Under the pieces are notes generated by a model. It was not told the DNA's origin. It saw only the letters and a program-made list of their open reading frames with translations, and searched no databases. The translations under genes were made by a program, and so were the position numbers. DNA of 64,000 nucleotides, from assembly GCA_900470195.1 (NCBI GenBank), contig UEIJ01000012.1, forward strand, positions 1 to 64,000, written 5' to 3'. Below, in pieces: positions 34,420-42,807 of this stretch. Positions within the stretch are counted from its first letter, which is position 1. Every line of letters starts with the position of its first letter. The stretch is from Hyphomicrobiales bacterium. GTDB lineage: Bacteria; Pseudomonadota; Alphaproteobacteria; Rhizobiales; Rhizobiaceae.

Positions 34420-34948
34420 CTGTTGTGCCCCTTCCGTAGGAGACCTTACAACGGCCCCGCATGTCAGGAGCGCATCTATCGCGGAAAGCCGCCGAGAGCA
34501 AACCGCCGCCGCTTTCCCATCGAGAGCGCCTCGCAGACCAGCGGACATCAGGAGGGCGGCAAAGCATTCCGAACCTGGTGATCGAAGCTCTTCCGGCAGA
34601 TGGGAACTGGTTTGGCGCGCGCCTTGCCTGATTTCCTCTTCGGCTCTGGCATCCGATGTCTATCCCTTTGCCGATCTGCCCTTCGCTTTCGTTGCGGTCT
34701 GAACCGGCTGCCGGTCGTTTCAAGGCCGCTGTCGCGCCGCGGGGCGACCGGTCATGCCGCACTCGACAAAGCAGGCAAGCGGGCTTCGCAGGTCTGTGAG
34801 CCCCGCTTGACCGCTTGCCTGCTCCGCTCGACCTGGCCTGCCCGAACCCTGAAACGCCCGGCTTGCGCCGGCTCCCTTCGACCGCACCGAAGGGCAGAAC
34901 GGCCAAGGGGGCCGGAACCGCTTCGGGGGAACCGAAAAGGAAACCATC
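34420..34948. other. 529-bp gap with a large stem-loop
   Basis: No convincing gene. A perfect 12-bp inverted repeat, GCAGGCAAGCGG (34771-34782) and CCGCTTGCCTGC (34811-34822), encloses a second pair GGGCT/AGCCC. It may be a structured leader RNA for the gene at 34949, or a recombination or protein-binding site. Confidence 0.45.
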
Positions 34949-35539
34949 ATGGCAAAGCCCGCAACCCAGTCCCGTCAATCCGCCGCCCGCGTCGTCCAGC
35001 TCCGCAAGGGCGCCACGATCGAAATGGTTCGCCTCACATGCCCCGATGAAGCGCAGGCGCTCCGGATCGCCGACAGCTTCGGGACCGCCATTCTCGACAG
35101 CGACGGCATCCGCGACATGCACGAGCGCCTGATCGTCGAGACCGCCACAGGCCTTTCCGAGGGGCTTGGCGAGCGGGCGATGCAGATCCACCTGCAGCGC
35201 ATCGTCGGCGCCTATGTCGGCTCCGCTCATGGCGCCGGCCAGTTCTACTCACGCGCGGTCACCGAGGCGCGTGATGCCACCGCCAAGGGATCTGCCGACG
35301 CCCGCGACGAGGATCTCGACGGTCCCGTCGGCTATGACAGCGCCGCCCAGCGCAAACGCGAGTTCGCAGCCGACATGGGCGTCCAGGCGCACGCGCTGCG
35401 GATGGCCGCCGAAGGTGCCGTCGCCGCTTACGAGCAGATCGTCGGCGAGGCATGGAAGCCCTTCGACCGGCCTGTCGACAATCCGGGCCAGTCCCTCGAC
35501 CGCAAGGCGGCCGCGGCGCAGATGTCGGCCTTCGATTGA
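34949..35539 (+). CDS. Hypothetical protein, 196 aa
   Basis: 196 residues, Ala-rich and mostly helical, beginning MAKPATQSRQSAARVVQLRKG. A basic N-terminus precedes an acidic middle (GSADARDEDLDGPVGYDSAA). No signal peptide and no known motif. It is a single-gene unit: the 529-bp structured gap lies upstream and a strong UUCG-loop terminator follows within ten bases. Function unknown. Confidence 0.65.
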   Translation: MAKPATQSRQSAARVVQLRKGATIEMVRLTCPDEAQALRIADSFGTAILDSDGIRDMHERLIVETATGLSEGLGERAMQIHLQRIVGAYVGSAHGAGQFYSRAVTEARDATAKGSADARDEDLDGPVGYDSAAQRKREFAADMGVQAHALRMAAEGAVAAYEQIVGEAWKPFDRPVDNPGQSLDRKAAAAQMSAFD

Positions 35540-35548
35540 GGCCGACCT

Positions 35549-35614
35549 GGCGGAGCTTCGGCTCCGCCTTCATCGTATCCAGGAAGAAGCCGTCTCCTCA
35601 GGGGGGCGGCTTTT
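35549..35614 (+). terminator. Tandem hairpin terminator after 34949 gene
   Basis: GGCGGAGC-TTCG-GCTCCGCC (35549-35568) is a perfect 8-bp stem with a UUCG tetraloop. A second hairpin, AAGCCG (35587-35592) with CGGCTT (35607-35612), runs into TTTT. Confidence 0.75.
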
Positions 35615-35862
35615 CGCGTTTCGACGTCGCGGCGAAGTCGCATCAGGAGAGGTGAGAGAGAGAAAGAAATCGGGGCGAGAGACAGGCGCCATCGCGGCCC
35701 GTCCCTTCTGTCGGTCCTGCAGGAGCCGGCGGCAGGCGCAACGGCTACGCCGTCCTTCTCTTCGTTCCGGCCGTTCCGGTGCGCATGCCGCCTGACCGCT
35801 CCTGCCATCGGCCCTCCGCGACGGGGCCGCGATGGGCGCGGCCTCACACGGAGGTCAGAAGA
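35615..35862. other. Gap upstream of ardC
   Basis: Part of a 323-bp stretch between two genes. Beyond the two terminators I see no gene; the ardC ribosome site (GGAGG near 35850) is at its end. Confidence 0.4.
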
Positions 35863-36783
35863 ATGAGCAGGAAATCAGAAAGCGCGCGGATCGACATCTA
35901 TGCGCGGATCACGGAGCGCATTGTCGCCGATCTGGAGAAGGGCGTGCGCCCGTGGGTGCAGCCCTGGAGTGCCGGCAACATGTCCGGCCGGATCACCCGG
36001 CCGCTCCGCCATAACGGCCAGCCATATACGGGGCTGAATGTCCTCCTGCTCTGGTCGGAGAGCATCGCGCGCGGTTTTACATCGGCCACATGGATGACCC
36101 TTCGGCAGGCGAACGAACTTGGCGCCCATGTGCGCAAGGGTGAGAGCGGCGCAACCGTCGTCTACGCCAGCCGCTTCACGAAGACAGAGAAGGATGCGGG
36201 CGGCGGTGAAGTCGAGCGCGACATTCCGTTCCTCAAGGCGTACACGGTGTTCAATTCCGATCAAATCGAGGGGCTTCCGGATCACTACTATCGCCGCCCG
36301 GAACCGGTCGCAGAGCCGCTCGAGCGCATCGAGCACGCGGACCGGTTCTTCGCCAATACCGGCGCGGTGATCCGGCATGGTGGGTCACAGGCCTTCTATC
36401 AGCCATCCAGCGATAGCATTCAGATGCCGGGTTTCGAGACGTTCCGGGATGCCGAGAGTTATTACGCCGTCCTCGGACATGAGGTCACCCACTGGGTTGG
36501 CGCAAGCCACCGGCTGAACCGGGATTTGAGCCGCTATCACAAGGATCGCACGGATCGCGCGCGCGAAGAGCTTTGTGCGGACATCGGGGCATGTTTCCTC
36601 TGCGCCGATCTCGGGATCGTCCCGGAACTGGAGCCACGGCCCGATCACGCGAGCTATGTGGCCTCGTGGTTGAAGCTGCTCGACGGTGACCGCCGGGCAA
36701 TCTTCCAGGCGGCCGCACATGCGCAACGCGCTGTCGCCTATCTTCATGACCTCCAGCCGAATGCGGAGCGGCAGGCTGCCTGA
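35863..36783 (+). CDS. ardC: ArdC-type antirestriction protein
   Basis: 306 residues from the ATG at 35863 (MSRKSESARIDIYARITERIV). The N-terminal half matches the ssDNA-binding ArcC/ArdC domain (WVQPWSAGNMSGRITRPLRHNG and Q-YTGLNVLLLW). The C-terminal half is a SprT-like zincin metalloprotease domain with HEVTH at 206-210 inside LGHEVTHWVGASHRLNRD and a later Glu-rich helix REELCADIGA. ArdC proteins protect incoming plasmid DNA during conjugation. Its place about 5.9 kb from the predicted nick on the leading side, with the T-strand as template, fits that job. Confidence 0.9.
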   Translation: MSRKSESARIDIYARITERIVADLEKGVRPWVQPWSAGNMSGRITRPLRHNGQPYTGLNVLLLWSESIARGFTSATWMTLRQANELGAHVRKGESGATVVYASRFTKTEKDAGGGEVERDIPFLKAYTVFNSDQIEGLPDHYYRRPEPVAEPLERIEHADRFFANTGAVIRHGGSQAFYQPSSDSIQMPGFETFRDAESYYAVLGHEVTHWVGASHRLNRDLSRYHKDRTDRAREELCADIGACFLCADLGIVPELEPRPDHASYVASWLKLLDGDRRAIFQAAAHAQRAVAYLHDLQPNAERQAA

Positions 36784-36887
36784 TGGTGACGCTCCGAACA
36801 TCGAAGGGAGGGCGACCGGCCTTCCCCGGTCGGCGGTGCGACCTCCATGTCCCCCGTTGGAGGAACCTTGCAGATATGGGCGAGGCG

Positions 36888-36917
36888 ATCTACATTGTTT
36901 CCTGAATTTATCTACAT
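36888..36917 (+). promoter_or_regulatory. Direct repeat operator candidate before vapB
   Basis: ATCTACAT occurs at 36888-36895 and 36910-36917, 22 bp (two helical turns) apart, ending 9 bp before the vapB start. It is a candidate site for VapB(C) autoregulation. Confidence 0.45.
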
Positions 36918-36926
36918 GGAGCGACC

Positions 36927-37169
36927 ATGCCGATCAACGTCAACAATCCTGAAGCGGACGCGCTCACGCGCAAGTTCGCGCATATGGCCGGCGTCAGCAT
37001 TACAGACGCCATCGTGATTGCCATGAAAGAGGCGATCGAACGCCGCCGTCACGAGGAGACCCCGTTGCAAACCGCCGCCCGGCTCCGCGAACAGCATGGC
37101 ATCAAATTCGACGAGGCTCAGAGACAGCCGCTTCCGCGCGAAGCCTATGACGAACTGTGGGAAAGCTGA
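36927..37169 (+). CDS. vapB: VapB-type antitoxin
   Basis: 80 residues, opening MPINVNNPEADALTRKFAHM with a ribbon-helix-helix-like region (GVSITDAIVIAMKEAIERRR), typical of the Rv0623/PSK-type VapB antitoxins. The C-terminal half should wrap the toxin. Its TGA overlaps the vapC ATG (TGATG). Together with VapC it probably acts as an addiction module that stabilises the plasmid. Confidence 0.88.
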   Translation: MPINVNNPEADALTRKFAHMAGVSITDAIVIAMKEAIERRRHEETPLQTAARLREQHGIKFDEAQRQPLPREAYDELWES

Positions 37170-37573
37170 TGTTCGTCGATGCCTGCGCCATCGTCGCGCT
37201 CCTTTCCGACGAACCGGAAGCGGCGCGCGTCTCCAATGCGATCGCGTCTGCGAAGGCCGCCTTCACCTCCCCGGTCGCCGTGCTTGAGGCGGTGCTCGGC
37301 CTTGCCCGCCCCGACAAGTTCGGCCTCACCGTGGCGGAGGTGGAACCGATCGTCATCGAGTTCCTCGATGAGCGCGGGATCGAAATCCGCGATCTTCCAC
37401 CTGCGACCGCGACGACCCGGATCGCTCTTTCCGCCGCGCATCGTTATCGCGCGGGCCGCCGGGGCCTCAATCTCGGTGACTGCCTGCATTACGCATGCGC
37501 CAAATATTACAACGTGCCCATTCTGGCGACGGCAGATGAGTTCAGACAGACAGACATCGAAACCGTGCCCTGA
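37169..37573 (+). CDS. vapC: VapC-type PIN-domain toxin
   Basis: 134 residues from the ATG at 37169; a GTG at 37157 is an alternative. PIN-domain acidic residues are visible: Asp in MFVDACAIVALL, Glu in VAVLEAVLG, Asp in LNLGDCLHYACA and Asp in ILATADEF. PIN toxins cleave RNA. The intact active site suggests a working toxin held by VapB. The end overlaps a small frame at 37536. Confidence 0.9.
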   Translation: MFVDACAIVALLSDEPEAARVSNAIASAKAAFTSPVAVLEAVLGLARPDKFGLTVAEVEPIVIEFLDERGIEIRDLPPATATTRIALSAAHRYRAGRRGLNLGDCLHYACAKYYNVPILATADEFRQTDIETVP

Positions 37574-37730
37574 TGCGGCCAGCCACGACGGCTGGTTCCG
37601 GGCGAAGGTGCAGGAGGCCCTGGAAGATTCCCGGGCCGACACTCCCGACGAGAAGGCCGAAGCACATTTCGCCGAGCGACGTCTTTGGGGCGTTGCAGCG
37701 TCGGCGTGCAGCACTCATAAGTCTTTTTGA
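37536..37730 (+). CDS. Short RelB-like remnant or small protein, 64 aa
   Basis: 64 residues overlapping the vapC end by 38 bp. The part HDGWFRAKVQEALEDSRADT followed by PDEKAEAHFAERR resembles the C-terminal half of RelB/DinJ-type antitoxins. After AERR the sequence loses resemblance, and no matching toxin follows, so it is probably a truncated or frameshifted antitoxin remnant. It could also be a functional small protein. Confidence 0.4.
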   Translation: MSSDRQTSKPCPDAASHDGWFRAKVQEALEDSRADTPDEKAEAHFAERRLWGVAASACSTHKSF

Positions 37731-38374
37731 TCGGGTGGGCGCAGCCGGCAGGGCGCATGGAGCGAGCCCCGCCTCGACGGCGGATCCGGTGTGGCCGATA
37801 AAGGCGCGCCACAAGCCTGTTCGTCTCGAAGCGCGCCCATCCATTCCTTTCGACCGGCCGCCAGCTAGGCGTCGTGAAACCTGGGTCACCCGCATGTCCG
37901 AGAATACACGGCCGATGGAAGAGCCGCCACACGATCGGCGCCGACAGCGCATTCGTCATGGACATGATGCGGATGGGGCGTCGGTGAGGGATCGACGGAC
38001 ACGGCGAGCCGGGCGGACGGGAGCCATCGTGAGAGAGCGGTGCCATCACCGCGGTCGCCGTCGGGGATCGCCGATGAAGTCCGGGCCATGATCGATGTTC
38101 CTTGCTCGATTGAAGCGGGGCGCACCCGCGCAGACCTCGATGGATCTGGTGTGACCGAAGGACGACTTCGTCTCGATCGCCATCCCGCAACGGCCATCCG
38201 CAACTTTCTTCCCCTGCGAACAGGTTCGCATTCCTCGCGATCCAAGAAAGCCGCTCCCGGCCGCCCTCCACTTCGTTTCGGCCCAGAGGGTGCAGTGTCG
38301 ATCGCCCCCGGTTCTTACACCGCCATCGAGGCCGCGACAGGTGCGGCCCGAACAAACCGGAAAGGATCACGACA
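37731..38374. other. 644-bp gap, no gene recognised
   Basis: GC-rich stretch with only incoherent overlapping frames on both strands. It may contain decayed remains of the antitoxin gene and the promoter of the DUF736 gene. AAAGGA just before 38375 is the ribosome site of that gene. Confidence 0.4.
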
Positions 38375-38692
38375 ATGGCAGTCATCGGCGAATTCACCAC
38401 CAACGGCAACAACTCGATCATCGGCAACGTGCGCACGCTCACGGTCAGCATGAAGGCCCGCCTCAACCCCATCGAGCGCGTCTCGCGCGACGCCCCGGAC
38501 TTCCGCATCACCGCCGGCAACGGCGTCGAGGTCGGCGCGGGCTGGAAGGCGGTCTCCAACGACGGCGAGGAATATATCTCGGTCAAGCTGGACGACCCGA
38601 GCTTCAACGCCCCGATCACCGCGGCGCTTTGGCCGAGCGAGAAGGAAGGGGAATACGCCCTCATCTGGAACCGCCCGAAGCGGGAAGCCTGA
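38375..38692 (+). CDS. DUF736 family protein
   Basis: 105 residues, a textbook DUF736 sequence: MAVIGEFTTNGNNSIIGNVR, then DFRITAGNGVEVGAGWK and a closing YALIWNRPK. These small all-beta proteins are abundant on alphaproteobacterial plasmids and integrative elements, usually near transfer genes; function is unknown. It has its own terminator at 38705-38735. Confidence 0.93.
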   Translation: MAVIGEFTTNGNNSIIGNVRTLTVSMKARLNPIERVSRDAPDFRITAGNGVEVGAGWKAVSNDGEEYISVKLDDPSFNAPITAALWPSEKEGEYALIWNRPKREA

Positions 38693-38704
38693 TCCGAACC
38701 CGAG

Positions 38705-38735
38705 GAGCTCCGCCGGCAGGCGGGGCTCTTCCTCT
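38705..38735 (+). terminator. Intrinsic terminator after DUF736 gene
   Basis: GAGCTCCGCC (38705-38714), loop GGCA, GGCGGGGCTC (38719-38728), followed by TTCCTCTT. Ten base pairs including one G-T. Confidence 0.75.
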
Positions 38736-38993
38736 TCCGGATGAGGAAGCCGGTCGCGGGCCTCGAACCCGCTTCCGGCTTTTCGGTGCCATACGGAGAG
38801 CTGGGGGGCTGCTCAGTTCGTCCGAGAATGTCATGGCGGACCGAAGGCGTCCAGCACTAGCGGTACCCCCAAAATGCTGGCGCATTTCGGCTCCCCCGCT
38901 CGCCGCCTCCGGCGGTCGCGTTCCGCGCTCCTGGACTCCTCCGCTCCGCCATGACGCGCGACGTCGTCTTTCACAAACGTCAAGGAGACGACG

Positions 38994-39164
38994 ATGACGA
39001 TTTCTCTCGAAATGCAAATCGAGGAACTGAAAGCTGAACTCAGGGCCGTTCTGGACGCGAGCGAGCGCCGCCAGATCGCGGTGGAGCTGGAACTGGCCCA
39101 GGCCGAGCTTGCAGCCGTCGAGGCCGAACAGGACGGCCGCATCAGCGGGGAGCCTCCTTTCTAG
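38994..39164 (+). CDS. Small coiled-coil protein, 56 aa
   Basis: 56 residues from an ATG with a good AAGGAGAC site. The whole protein is helical and Glu/Ala/Leu-rich: MTISLEMQIEELKAEL, then RRQIAVELELAQAELAAVEA, ending ISGEPPF. It is probably a short dimeric coiled coil. The unknown role may be linked to the neighbouring DUF736 and HU genes. The strong ribosome site and clean heptad pattern support it as real. Confidence 0.6.
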   Translation: MTISLEMQIEELKAELRAVLDASERRQIAVELELAQAELAAVEAEQDGRISGEPPF

Positions 39165-39205
39165 GAGCCTTCCATAGGGCTGCCGATCTCAGCAGCCCAC
39201 TCGCC

Positions 39206-39484
39206 TCAGCTGTTCAGTGCGTCCTTGACCGCCTTGCCCGGCGTGAACGTCAGCTTCTTCGAAGCGGCGATCTTGATCGTCGCCCCGGTTGCGGGATTGC
39301 GGCCCTCGCGTTCCGGCGTGTCCTTGACCTTGAACTTGCCGAAGGATGGGATGGAAGTTTCCGCGCCGCTCTTTGCTGCCTCGGCGATCTGGCTAAACAC
39401 GCTTTCGACGATGGCCTTGGCCTGTGCCTTGGTCAGGTTCTGCTCGGATGCAATCTTGTCGGCGATTTCGTTGGTGGTGGTCAT
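39206..39484 (-). CDS. HU-family DNA-binding protein
   Basis: 92 residues from the ATG at 39484. The HU/IHF signature is complete: MTTTNEIADKIASEQNLTKAQAKAIV at the N-terminus, IPSFGKFKVKDTPEREGRNP at the DNA-bending arm, and a KLTFTPGKAVKDALNS end. A plasmid-borne HU may help relaxosome formation or shield the host from nucleoid disturbance. Divergent from nothing nearby; single gene. Confidence 0.95.
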   Translation of the reverse strand: MTTTNEIADKIASEQNLTKAQAKAIVESVFSQIAEAAKSGAETSIPSFGKFKVKDTPEREGRNPATGATIKIAASKKLTFTPGKAVKDALNS

Positions 39485-39622
39485 GAAGGACAATCTCCTC
39501 TGCTATGGATGTCCTTCAGGTATGACGATGAAGGTGCAGCGCCGATAGAGGTGCGAATGTTGGAAGTGTTGCCAGATGCAAGAAAACCACAGGAAACAGC
39601 AGCTCGGGATGTTCAAGGTCTG

Positions 39623-39952
39623 TTATTTGGCGCAGCGAACGTTGCGATAACCCCGCTTTCGCTTCGTACGTTCGAGGCGCGACAGCGCTGTATCCGCATC
39701 CTCTTGAGAGTCGAAGGTTTCCATCATCGTCTGGCCGTTAGATCCGATCCGGCCCCAGTTGCGGATGACGGAGGCGCCGCCAAACAGAGTCGGCTGGATC
39801 GCGAGCGTATAGAAGCGATGCATGTTCTGGGCCGCGTCGATGCGGTGAAGATGAACCGGGCCTGTTTCCTCGTTTTGCATGCCGGGATTCTCGCTTCGTT
39901 TTGAAGCGGCGTCCAACGACTTCCATGAATCGATCCCGCGTGATTGATTCAT
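39623..39952 (-). CDS. WGR-domain protein
   Basis: 109 residues; a shorter start at 39880 (86 residues) is also possible. The WGR domain is clear: NMHRFYTLAIQPTLFGGASV, RNWGRIGSNGQ, then a helix EDADTALSRLERTKRKRGY. WGR domains bind nucleic acid and occur alone on many rhizobial plasmids. Function here is unknown. Confidence 0.88.
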   Translation of the reverse strand: MNQSRGIDSWKSLDAASKRSENPGMQNEETGPVHLHRIDAAQNMHRFYTLAIQPTLFGGASVIRNWGRIGSNGQTMMETFDSQEDADTALSRLERTKRKRGYRNVRCAK

Positions 39953-40128
39953 CTCGCTGATAGTTGTCCCCTCCGGAGGAAGAGGGGGTGGGCGAGGCGG
40001 CTTTGCCGCACAGCTCTATGCGCTGAAGCGCACCGAACCCGCCAAGCGGTTTCGTCCCATGCGGGTTGCGATCCTCTCGCGGACCGGCTTTCCGCCGGCA
40101 TCAGACAAAGCTCGTTCGAGCGCGGCTC

Positions 40129-42057
40129 TCATCCACCTCTCTCTTCTTCGCGATGGAACCTGTTCTGCCCGACACAGGCCTTCATGTCGTCACGCCGGAA
40201 CCAGATGGCGCGACCGCATCTGAGCGGCGGGTTGCCTGATGTGAAGACGATCTGTTCGTCGCTGCGCATGCGCAGGACCTCGTGTGGCATGATCAGCGGC
40301 CGGCGGCTGAGCTGCTTCGATCGCGAGCGTGACGAGCCCTTCATCCCCGTCGAGCGATTTGTCTGGTCGACCTCGACCGTGGTGTCGCCGCAGCGCTTCG
40401 AAATATAATCCGCCGTGTCCGGATCGTTGATCGCCGCGAACGAGATCCACGACGCGGACTCGAACCATTTGCTGGTCGCGTCACGGTCGCCGTAGGCTTC
40501 GCGCATCTGGCCGATCGACTGGAAGATCATGGCAAGCGTGATGCCGTATTTCCGGCCGGCGTCGCGCGCGGTTTCGAGGATGCGCAGATAGCCGAGGCGC
40601 GCGACCTCGTCGAGCAGGAAGAGCGTGCGTCCCTTGACCTTGCCATTGCGATTGTAGATCGCGTTCAGCAGCGAGCCGATGACGACGCGCGCCAGACCAG
40701 GATGTGCCTCCAGCACCTTGAGATCGAGCGCGATGAACACGTCCGCGCCGCCTTCCGCGAGATCATCGGTCGAGAAACTGTCGCCCGACACAAGCGCCGC
40801 ATAGTTCGGATAGGACAACCAATGCGTTTCCTTCACCGCATTGGCGTAGACGCCGGAAAACGTCTCCGGCGTCATGTTGACGAAGACGGCAACGTTCTCC
40901 TTCACGAAATCGGACTCGGACTGCTCGTAGATCCGCGTCAGGCGTTCGCGCAGCTTCGGCTCCGGCTCCGAGAGATTGGCCCGGACGCGGCGCAGCGTCT
41001 GGTCTTTCTCGTCCGTATGCCCGGACAGGCAAACGTCGGCGATCAGCGCCGTCAGGAGCTGCATGGCGGACGCCCGGAAGAAGTCGTCCCGGGCCGACGC
41101 CGTGCGCGCATTGTCGGTCATGATCCACGTCGCCACCGCGACGATATCCTCTTCCTTCGTGTTGCCGTGGCGGCCGATCCAATCGAGCGCGTTGAAACCG
41201 ATCGCGGGCGTGGCGGGATCGAGCACGATGACGTTGCGTCCAGCCTTGCGCCGGTGATCGATGATCATGGGCGCGACTTCGCTCGACGGGTCGAGCGCGA
41301 CGAGGCCGCCGCCCCATTTGAGCGCGGTCGGGATCGTCACGGATGTGGTCTTGAAGCCGCCCGAACCGGCAAAGACGATACCGTGCGACGAGCCGAACGA
41401 GCCGTCGAAACACAATAATGGAGACCTGCCGCCGGCGCCCCAGCTCTGCGGGTCATCGGCGCGAAACGGCATCGCCGCCACGCTGTCCTTGTCGACGCGG
41501 TAACGTTCACCGATCACGATGCCGCCGGCATCGGGAAACAGCCTGGCGGCGTCCGCCATCTTCATCCAGTCGGCGTCGCCATGCACGGCCCGCTTTCCAA
41601 TGATCCGCCGCGGCGTTGCTTTGGCAAAGGCGGCGTTCCCCCTGACCGCGACGCGCAGTGCGACGATCCCGCAAAGAACTGCCGCGCATGCGCCAAGCAT
41701 CGCCGACGGATCAGTATAGGCGAAGACGGACTGGCCGTGAGGCACCCGATCGGCAAGAGCATGCAGCCGCCACCCCTCGCGTGCGATCGCTGCGATGCAG
41801 ACGACGGAAGCACCAGCCAATACGTTCAAACCGGCAGTCTTGATGTTGGCCGCGCCCGCCGTCGCGAACAGGGCAATCACGCCGATCGCGGCCGCGGCCG
41901 CGTAGGGCAGGGCGAGACCGATCCGCCCGAGCATCAGTTTCGCCTGAGGCGATGCTCCGAAATCCGAGAGCCAGGTCTCAATGCCCAGCATTGCCAACAT
42001 GGTGGTGATCATCAATGCCGCGGGCAGGGTCGCAAGAAGGAGCCTATTCACCGTCAT
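40129..42057 (-). CDS. traG: Coupling protein TraG (VirD4-like)
   Basis: 642 residues from the ATG at 42057. N-terminal membrane helices (about 4-22, 48-68, 80-92 and 118-136) precede the cytoplasmic ATPase. The Walker A region GSGGFKTTS is at 231-239 and the Walker B region [11 protein letters not shown] about 190 residues later. It links the relaxosome to the Trb channel. It overlaps the traD end by 14 bp in the traC-traD-traG operon, and should be under the tra box at 42635. The frame is complete. Confidence 0.96.
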   Translation of the reverse strand: MTVNRLLLATLPAALMITTMLAMLGIETWLSDFGASPQAKLMLGRIGLALPYAAAAAIGVIALFATAGAANIKTAGLNVLAGASVVCIAAIAREGWRLHALADRVPHGQSVFAYTDPSAMLGACAAVLCGIVALRVAVRGNAAFAKATPRRIIGKRAVHGDADWMKMADAARLFPDAGGIVIGERYRVDKDSVAAMPFRADDPQSWGAGGRSPLLCFDGSFGSSHGIVFAGSGGFKTTSVTIPTALKWGGGLVALDPSSEVAPMIIDHRRKAGRNVIVLDPATPAIGFNALDWIGRHGNTKEEDIVAVATWIMTDNARTASARDDFFRASAMQLLTALIADVCLSGHTDEKDQTLRRVRANLSEPEPKLRERLTRIYEQSESDFVKENVAVFVNMTPETFSGVYANAVKETHWLSYPNYAALVSGDSFSTDDLAEGGADVFIALDLKVLEAHPGLARVVIGSLLNAIYNRNGKVKGRTLFLLDEVARLGYLRILETARDAGRKYGITLAMIFQSIGQMREAYGDRDATSKWFESASWISFAAINDPDTADYISKRCGDTTVEVDQTNRSTGMKGSSRSRSKQLSRRPLIMPHEVLRMRSDEQIVFTSGNPPLRCGRAIWFRRDDMKACVGQNRFHREEERGG

Positions 42058-42259
42058 GACCAAACGACTCCGCACCGATTGCGGTCAGGCGCGAGCGCTC
42101 CGTTTCGTCACCGCGGATACGCCCGGCAGCATCGATCAGCAGCCCCAGCAGCAGCGCCCGTTTTTCGTAGCGCAGGCCGGCCTTCACAATCAGGCCGCCC
42201 AGCTCGATTTTTTCGCGCGTGTCCTTCTTACGGGCATCGGTCGATGTCGTTCGCCGCAT
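42044..42259 (-). CDS. traD: Relaxosome accessory protein TraD
   Basis: 71 residues from the ATG at 42259, the same size as Ti TraD. The core [20 protein letters not shown] and [16 protein letters not shown] is characteristic. Small Dtr protein thought to assist relaxase action. It starts 4 bp after the traC stop and overlaps traG. Longer in-frame starts lie inside traC and are rejected because of the family length. Confidence 0.92.
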   Translation of the reverse strand: MRRTTSTDARKKDTREKIELGGLIVKAGLRYEKRALLLGLLIDAAGRIRGDETERSRLTAIGAESFGHDGE

Positions 42260-42263
42260 CCGC

Positions 42264-42560
42264 TCAAGCCTCGCCAGAGCCGCCCGCATCCGCGCCAGAC
42301 GCGACCGCCGTGGACGTGTCGCCGCCGGTCCTGCCGTCGCCGGCATTCTTCTTTCCGGTCGTCTGTCCCTTGCCTCCGCGAAACCGTCCGGCGATGTCCT
42401 CGAACGCCGCCTGAAGTGCGGCTTCCTCGATCTCGATCTCGCCGAGACCGGCCTTCAGCGCGATTCTGCCGATGCGCTCGGCCTCGCGTGTTTCTGCTGC
42501 TTTGAGCTGCTCCTGGAGCCTGGCGATTTCTTCCCTGATCTTCGATGACGGTTTCTTCAT
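42264..42560 (-). CDS. traC: Conjugal transfer protein TraC (relaxosome)
   Basis: 98 residues from the ATG at 42560 ([20 protein letters not shown]). The N-terminal coiled coil and the [18 protein letters not shown] segment are typical of Ti-type TraC. The C-terminus is Gly/Ala/Thr-rich. It is the first gene left of oriT, divergent from traA; the tra box at 42635-42652 lies 75 bp upstream. It is therefore the first gene to enter the recipient after the nick. Confidence 0.92.
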   Translation of the reverse strand: MKKPSSKIREEIARLQEQLKAAETREAERIGRIALKAGLGEIEIEEAALQAAFEDIAGRFRGGKGQTTGKKNAGDGRTGGDTSTAVASGADAGGSGEA

Positions 42561-42634
42561 GCCGGTGGCACTCCCTGGCTGTCTTGGCGTTGCATGCGCG
42601 ACGCCAAAACTCCTCCGGATGCCCTTGGAAGGAA

Positions 42635-42652
42635 ATGTGCAGATTTGCACGT
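42635..42652. promoter_or_regulatory. tra box (TraR site) between traC and traA
   Basis: ATGTGCAGATTTGCACGT closely matches the Ti tra box. It is placed between the divergent traCDG and traAFBH operons, as in Ti plasmids. Confidence 0.85.
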
Positions 42653-42704
42653 CGGCAAGGCCTACACTTTGGAGGATGATCCCGGCCGTTCCGAAGGAGC
42701 GGTT

Positions 42705-42744
42705 CCAAGGGCGCAATTATACGTCGCTGACGCGACGCCTTGCG
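42705..42744. other. oriT: Origin of transfer oriT with predicted nick
   Basis: A Ti/RSF1010-type oriT. AAGGGCGCAATTATA is followed by a hairpin, CGTCGC (42722-42727) and GCGACG (42732-42737) with loop TGAC. On the minus strand this reads hairpin, then ATAATTGCG|CCCTT, the RSF1010 nic layout. The predicted nick is on the minus strand between 42712 and 42711, so the T-strand leads leftwards through traC and traG. Nick position is by analogy. Confidence 0.82.
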
Positions 42745-42807
42745 TTGAGGCCTGAACGGCCTGGCCAGCTCCCGACGAACGAGGCTCGAACCGGGAGTTT
42801 TGTCGCC

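Noticed and set aside
37573-38091. 172-codon plus-strand frame after vapC
   Set aside because: Composition and codon use are unlike neighbours and it has no recognisable domain; the region is better described as gene-free or decayed.
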